This document shows positions 5,404-7,279 of a stretch of DNA of 7,279 bases, piece by piece. The stretch lies in the NCBI GenBank assembly GCA_029934695.1, contig JAOZLU010000356.1, forward strand, positions 1 through 7,279, written 5' to 3'. The DNA comes from Desulfobacterales bacterium. Its GTDB lineage: Bacteria; Desulfobacterota; Desulfobacteria; Desulfobacterales; 4be13. Every line of letters starts with the position of its first letter. Within the stretch, counting starts at the first letter, position 1. Below the pieces are notes generated by a model that searched no databases, had not been told where the DNA came from, and saw nothing but the letters and a program-made list of their open reading frames with translations. The position numbers and the translations under genes are program-made.

Positions 5404-5467
5404 GTAAAATTTACCCGTCACCTTGAATTGTGGGTGCAAAACCTGAGTTCCAATAATTATTTATCAG
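5404..5467 (-). repeat. Degenerate second copy of the small-RNA 5' region
   Basis: Plus-strand words GTAAAATTT (5404-5412), GTGCAAAACCT (5434-5444), TTC..AA..TAATTA and ATCAG (5463-5467) occur in the same order and orientation as at 504-512, 524-534 and 551-555 inside the candidate small RNA. The copy lacks the TTGACA/TATAGA promoter and the GC-rich terminator stem. It therefore looks like a decayed or partial relative, or a shared repeat. Confidence 0.4.
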
Positions 5468-5530
5468 AAAAAAAGCTTGCAATTCTGAAATAAGGTCTTT
5501 ATGGTGTTCAGACTTTGGTTTCCCGGCAGT

Positions 5531-5556
5531 GAAAAGTTCAAAGTGAAAAGTTGGAA
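5531..5556. repeat. 14-bp-period repeat, second locus
   Basis: GAAAAGTTCAAAGT is followed at a 14-bp period by GAAAAGTTGGAA. This is the same family and period as the exact tandem pair at 123-150. Confidence 0.6.
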
Positions 5557-5706
5557 TAACCCCCACAACATACTGAATTTATTTAATGAAAACCGCTGAT
5601 CCGGAATGTCTCGGCTGCTTTTCTGACGATGATCTGAGGTTATGGCCGTGCGCCGGTCAGAGTGGGGACACCCAAAAAATAACCTGTTGAAAACAAAACA
5701 TATACT

Positions 5707-5713
5707 AAGGAGG
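5707..5713 (+). promoter_or_regulatory. Strong Shine-Dalgarno deciding the start at 5720
   Basis: AAGGAGG lies 6 nt before the ATG at 5720. It fixes that start over the upstream in-frame ATG at 5642, which lacks a ribosome site and would put 26 basic residues in front of a clean signal peptide. Confidence 0.9.
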
Positions 5714-5719
5714 CGCATT

Positions 5720-6283
5720 ATGAAAAAAGATTTGACATTATGGATAACGCTTCTTGCAATAAGCTGCTTTGGGTGTTGCTCATGTTACGCTGGCGGACAA
5801 TATCGGCGAGAAATCAAAATGATTGCAGACGTGAAAAGAAGTGTTGAAAGATCAGAAAATTCTGCGGATAATGATGTGGCAAAGTTTCTGGGGCCCGGAC
5901 GACTTGCGGTGATTCGTACTCCCGACAGGGTTGAAACATATCAGATTGACTGGAGCAGGAAACCGCGTGAGAATGCCCCATTGATCCAAGGCTATCCCGT
6001 AATCGCCCGGGGACGTGATCTGAATAACAAACAGACAGGGACAGTAAAAACGATTATTGAGGCAGCGTCGAGCTATGAGTTTCAACGCTCCAAAAGAACC
6101 CGCATCCGACCCTCATATATCCTGCGGTTTGTTCAAGGTGCAGATCAGGTGGATATTGCCATTGACAGAAACAGCAGACAATGGGCCTTTTATCACAGGG
6201 GGCGTATCATCGAAGAAGATATCACCAGGAATTCTGCCCTGCCTGCCCTCTCAAAAATTTTAGATTCGCTGTTCAGGCCCTGA
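5720..6283 (+). CDS. Small exported protein of unknown function
   Basis: The 187-aa protein starts with a signal peptide: MKK, a hydrophobic core (LTLWITLLAISCFG), then CCSCYAGG with a plausible signal peptidase I site after Ala24. Four cysteines cluster in residues 16-22. A lipobox at Cys16 would be poor, with Ala at -3, so a soluble periplasmic or secreted protein is likelier, though a lipoprotein is possible. The mature part has no domain I recognise with confidence. The C-terminal third (YILRFVQGADQVDIAIDRNS, then QWAFYHRGRIIEEDI) looks like alternating beta strands with a final helix. It vaguely recalls small bacterial proteins of unknown function in which a conserved strand carries cysteines; here those are replaced. 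A caspase-like lipoprotein gene follows 122 bp downstream, so the two may act together at the envelope. Confidence 0.8.
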   Translation: MKKDLTLWITLLAISCFGCCSCYAGGQYRREIKMIADVKRSVERSENSADNDVAKFLGPGRLAVIRTPDRVETYQIDWSRKPRENAPLIQGYPVIARGRDLNNKQTGTVKTIIEAASSYEFQRSKRTRIRPSYILRFVQGADQVDIAIDRNSRQWAFYHRGRIIEEDITRNSALPALSKILDSLFRP

Positions 6284-6305
6284 TAGGAAAGCTCCGAGGG
6301 CACTT

Positions 6306-6360
6306 GGCAGTCATACAGTTCCGGATCTGCCAATCCGAACTGAGCCAATGATGAACTGCC
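6306..6360 (+). promoter_or_regulatory. Nested two-tier hairpin in the intergenic gap
   Basis: An outer stem pairs GGCAGTCAT (6306-6314) with ATGAACTGCC (6351-6360) with one bulged A. Inside it, CAGTT-c-CGGAT (6316-6326) pairs with ATCCG-AACTG (6333-6342) around a CTGCCA loop with one bulged C. Together they give about 19 pairs over 55 nt. No T-run follows, so it is not a simple terminator. It lies 45 nt before the caspase start and could tune its translation or mRNA stability, or be a REP-type repeat. Confidence 0.55.
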
Positions 6361-6405
6361 GGATACAGATTAACATATTAATGCAAAAGAAAGGAAACAA
6401 GGAAC

Positions 6406-7279
6406 ATGACTAAGAATCAGATTCCAAACCGTAAACCCGGGACATGGTATCTGCTCACGCTGATACTGCTCTTTGCGATATGCGCTTGCATTTCCAATCA
6501 ACCGGTATCCAAACCGGATAGTCCTGTGGTGGTTCAGCCACCTTCACCGCCTGTTACCCCTCAGCCTCAGCCGCCGACAGCGCAGCCTTCATCTGGCCCA
6601 ACGCTTCACCTGATTGTTTTTGCGGATACATACGATTATAAAATCGGCGATTCGGTAACCATTGATTCAAGGAATGTGCAGAACCTTTTCGGGGAAATTG
6701 TAAAGCGGAGCAATGGCAAACTTTTTTTGAATAAAATCGTATTTGAAGGCTATTCCGTCACTCAGAAAAATATGCTTGAGTCTATCGCGTCACTGAGAGT
6801 GAGGTCTGATGATATCATCGTGTTTTTATACGCGGGACACGGGCATCGGTACCAGTCAACTGCGTCCAAGTGGCCGCTGATGGATACAATGAATCATCCC
6901 ACTGATTTTTTGACAGTGATTACAAATATCAGAAATAAATATACCCGTCAGTTCATCGCACTTGCCGACTGTTGCAATGAAGTGGTTGACCTTCCCTACC
7001 GGATGCGGCCTGCCCTGCCAAGGAACGACTTTTTGTACAGCAATATTACGCGCATGTTTCTGAATTCCACGGTCAAAATTTCCGCCAGCGGATGCAAGCC
7101 AGGCCAGCTGTCTTATGGAGACGATGTTAACGGAGGGTACTTCACCTCTGCCTTTATCTCCAGTTTAAGAGATGCGTTATTGTACCCTGGGGGAACTTGG
7201 GAAATGGTTCTCCAGAATACCAGAAGCAAAGTTGTTCAAAAAACAGGCAACGAGCAGGAACCGCAATACGAAAAGTCGG
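6406..7279 (+). CDS. Caspase-like (peptidase C14) lipoprotein, 3' end outside the window
   Basis: The frame is open from ATG 6406 to the window end (291 codons seen). The N-terminus carries a positive stretch, a hydrophobic segment (residues 13-25) and ICAC, a usable lipobox with acylated Cys28. A proline-rich tether (about 40-65) follows, then a caspase-hemoglobinase fold. The catalytic histidine is in FLYAGHGHR (His145) and the cysteine in IALADCCNE (Cys190). KISASGC and GGYFTSAFISSL match the later strands of metacaspase/orthocaspase domains. The protein should be anchored in the envelope facing the periplasm or outside, cleaving after a basic or acidic residue not predictable here. AAGGA at 6391 (10-nt spacing) or 6399 (very close) may serve as ribosome site. 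Expression with the exported protein upstream is likely. Any C-terminal domain lies beyond the window. Confidence 0.88.
   Translation, partial: MTKNQIPNRKPGTWYLLTLILLFAICACISNQPVSKPDSPVVVQPPSPPVTPQPQPPTAQPSSGPTLHLIVFADTYDYKIGDSVTIDSRNVQNLFGEIVKRSNGKLFLNKIVFEGYSVTQKNMLESIASLRVRSDDIIVFLYAGHGHRYQSTASKWPLMDTMNHPTDFLTVITNIRNKYTRQFIALADCCNEVVDLPYRMRPALPRNDFLYSNITRMFLNSTVKISASGCKPGQLSYGDDVNGGYFTSAFISSLRDALLYPGGTWEMVLQNTRSKVVQKTGNEQEPQYEKS

Larger units (their letters stand above)
5006..5719. other. Divergent, repeat-filled intergenic region
   Basis: About 710 bp separate the leftward pnkp gene from the rightward exported-protein gene. The interval holds four repeat types, listed separately, and no convincing gene. 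An 84-codon minus-strand frame at 5464-5718 runs through the 14-bp repeat and shows no domain. Promoters for the two divergent transcripts must lie here, but I could not identify a strong one. The best plus-strand candidate, TTGCAA-17-TATGGT near 5478-5506, matches only 4 of 6 in each box. Confidence 0.5.

Noticed and set aside
5642..5719. Upstream start of the exported protein
   Set aside because: The ATG at 5642 has no ribosome site and adds a basic 26-residue extension before a clean signal peptide. ATG 5720 has AAGGAGG at ideal spacing.
6381..6413. Ten-codon upstream ORF before the caspase
   Set aside because: ATG 6381 to TAA 6413 overlaps the caspase start out of frame and lacks a ribosome site. 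It is most likely chance.

Overview
This window looks like a chromosomal stretch from a Desulfobacterota-type (deltaproteobacterial) organism of moderate GC with repeat-rich, AT-rich intergenic DNA. That assignment is an inference. It rests on the mix of genes (a GAF-ANTAR regulator, a TPR-methyltransferase, a bacterial Pnkp, a caspase-like lipoprotein, a SpeD/NspC polyamine pair) and on the CACAAAGG-type dispersed repeats. No single marker gene proves it.

Layout. Positions 1-450 hold no convincing gene, only dispersed repeats and a weak hairpin. Positions 451-586 (minus strand) carry a near-consensus promoter (TTGACA-17-TATAGA), about 100 nt without a good ORF, and a strong intrinsic terminator: a candidate small RNA gene. 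A possible 45-aa minus-strand ORF lies at 668-805. Positions 865-1441 (minus) carry a SpeD-family pyruvoyl decarboxylase gene. Its stop codon overlaps the start of a broken, roughly 50-codon remnant of nspC (carboxynorspermidine/carboxyspermidine decarboxylase). A 210-nt leader with a candidate promoter, set in a palindromic repeat, precedes speD.

Positions 1875-5005 (minus) hold three genes in one direction. In transcription order they are a kinase-phosphatase of the bacterial RNA-repair enzyme Pnkp that stops before the ligase domain, a TPR-methyltransferase 45 bp downstream, and a GAF-ANTAR RNA-binding antiterminator after a 188-bp gap with a strong hairpin. Positions 5006-5719 form a divergent intergenic region full of repeats, including a degenerate second copy of the 5' half of the candidate small RNA.

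Positions 5720-7279 (plus) carry a small exported protein of unknown function, then a lipoprotein caspase (peptidase C14 fold) with visible His and Cys catalytic residues that runs off the window end. The 122-bp gap between them contains a nested two-tier hairpin.

How the parts may work together. The minus-strand block suggests RNA end-healing (Pnkp) together with a methyltransferase and an RNA-binding antiterminator. The speD/nspC block is a polyamine locus that has lost its second enzyme. The plus-strand pair resembles an envelope-anchored caspase with an exported partner. The pairings are inferred from gene order, not demonstrated.
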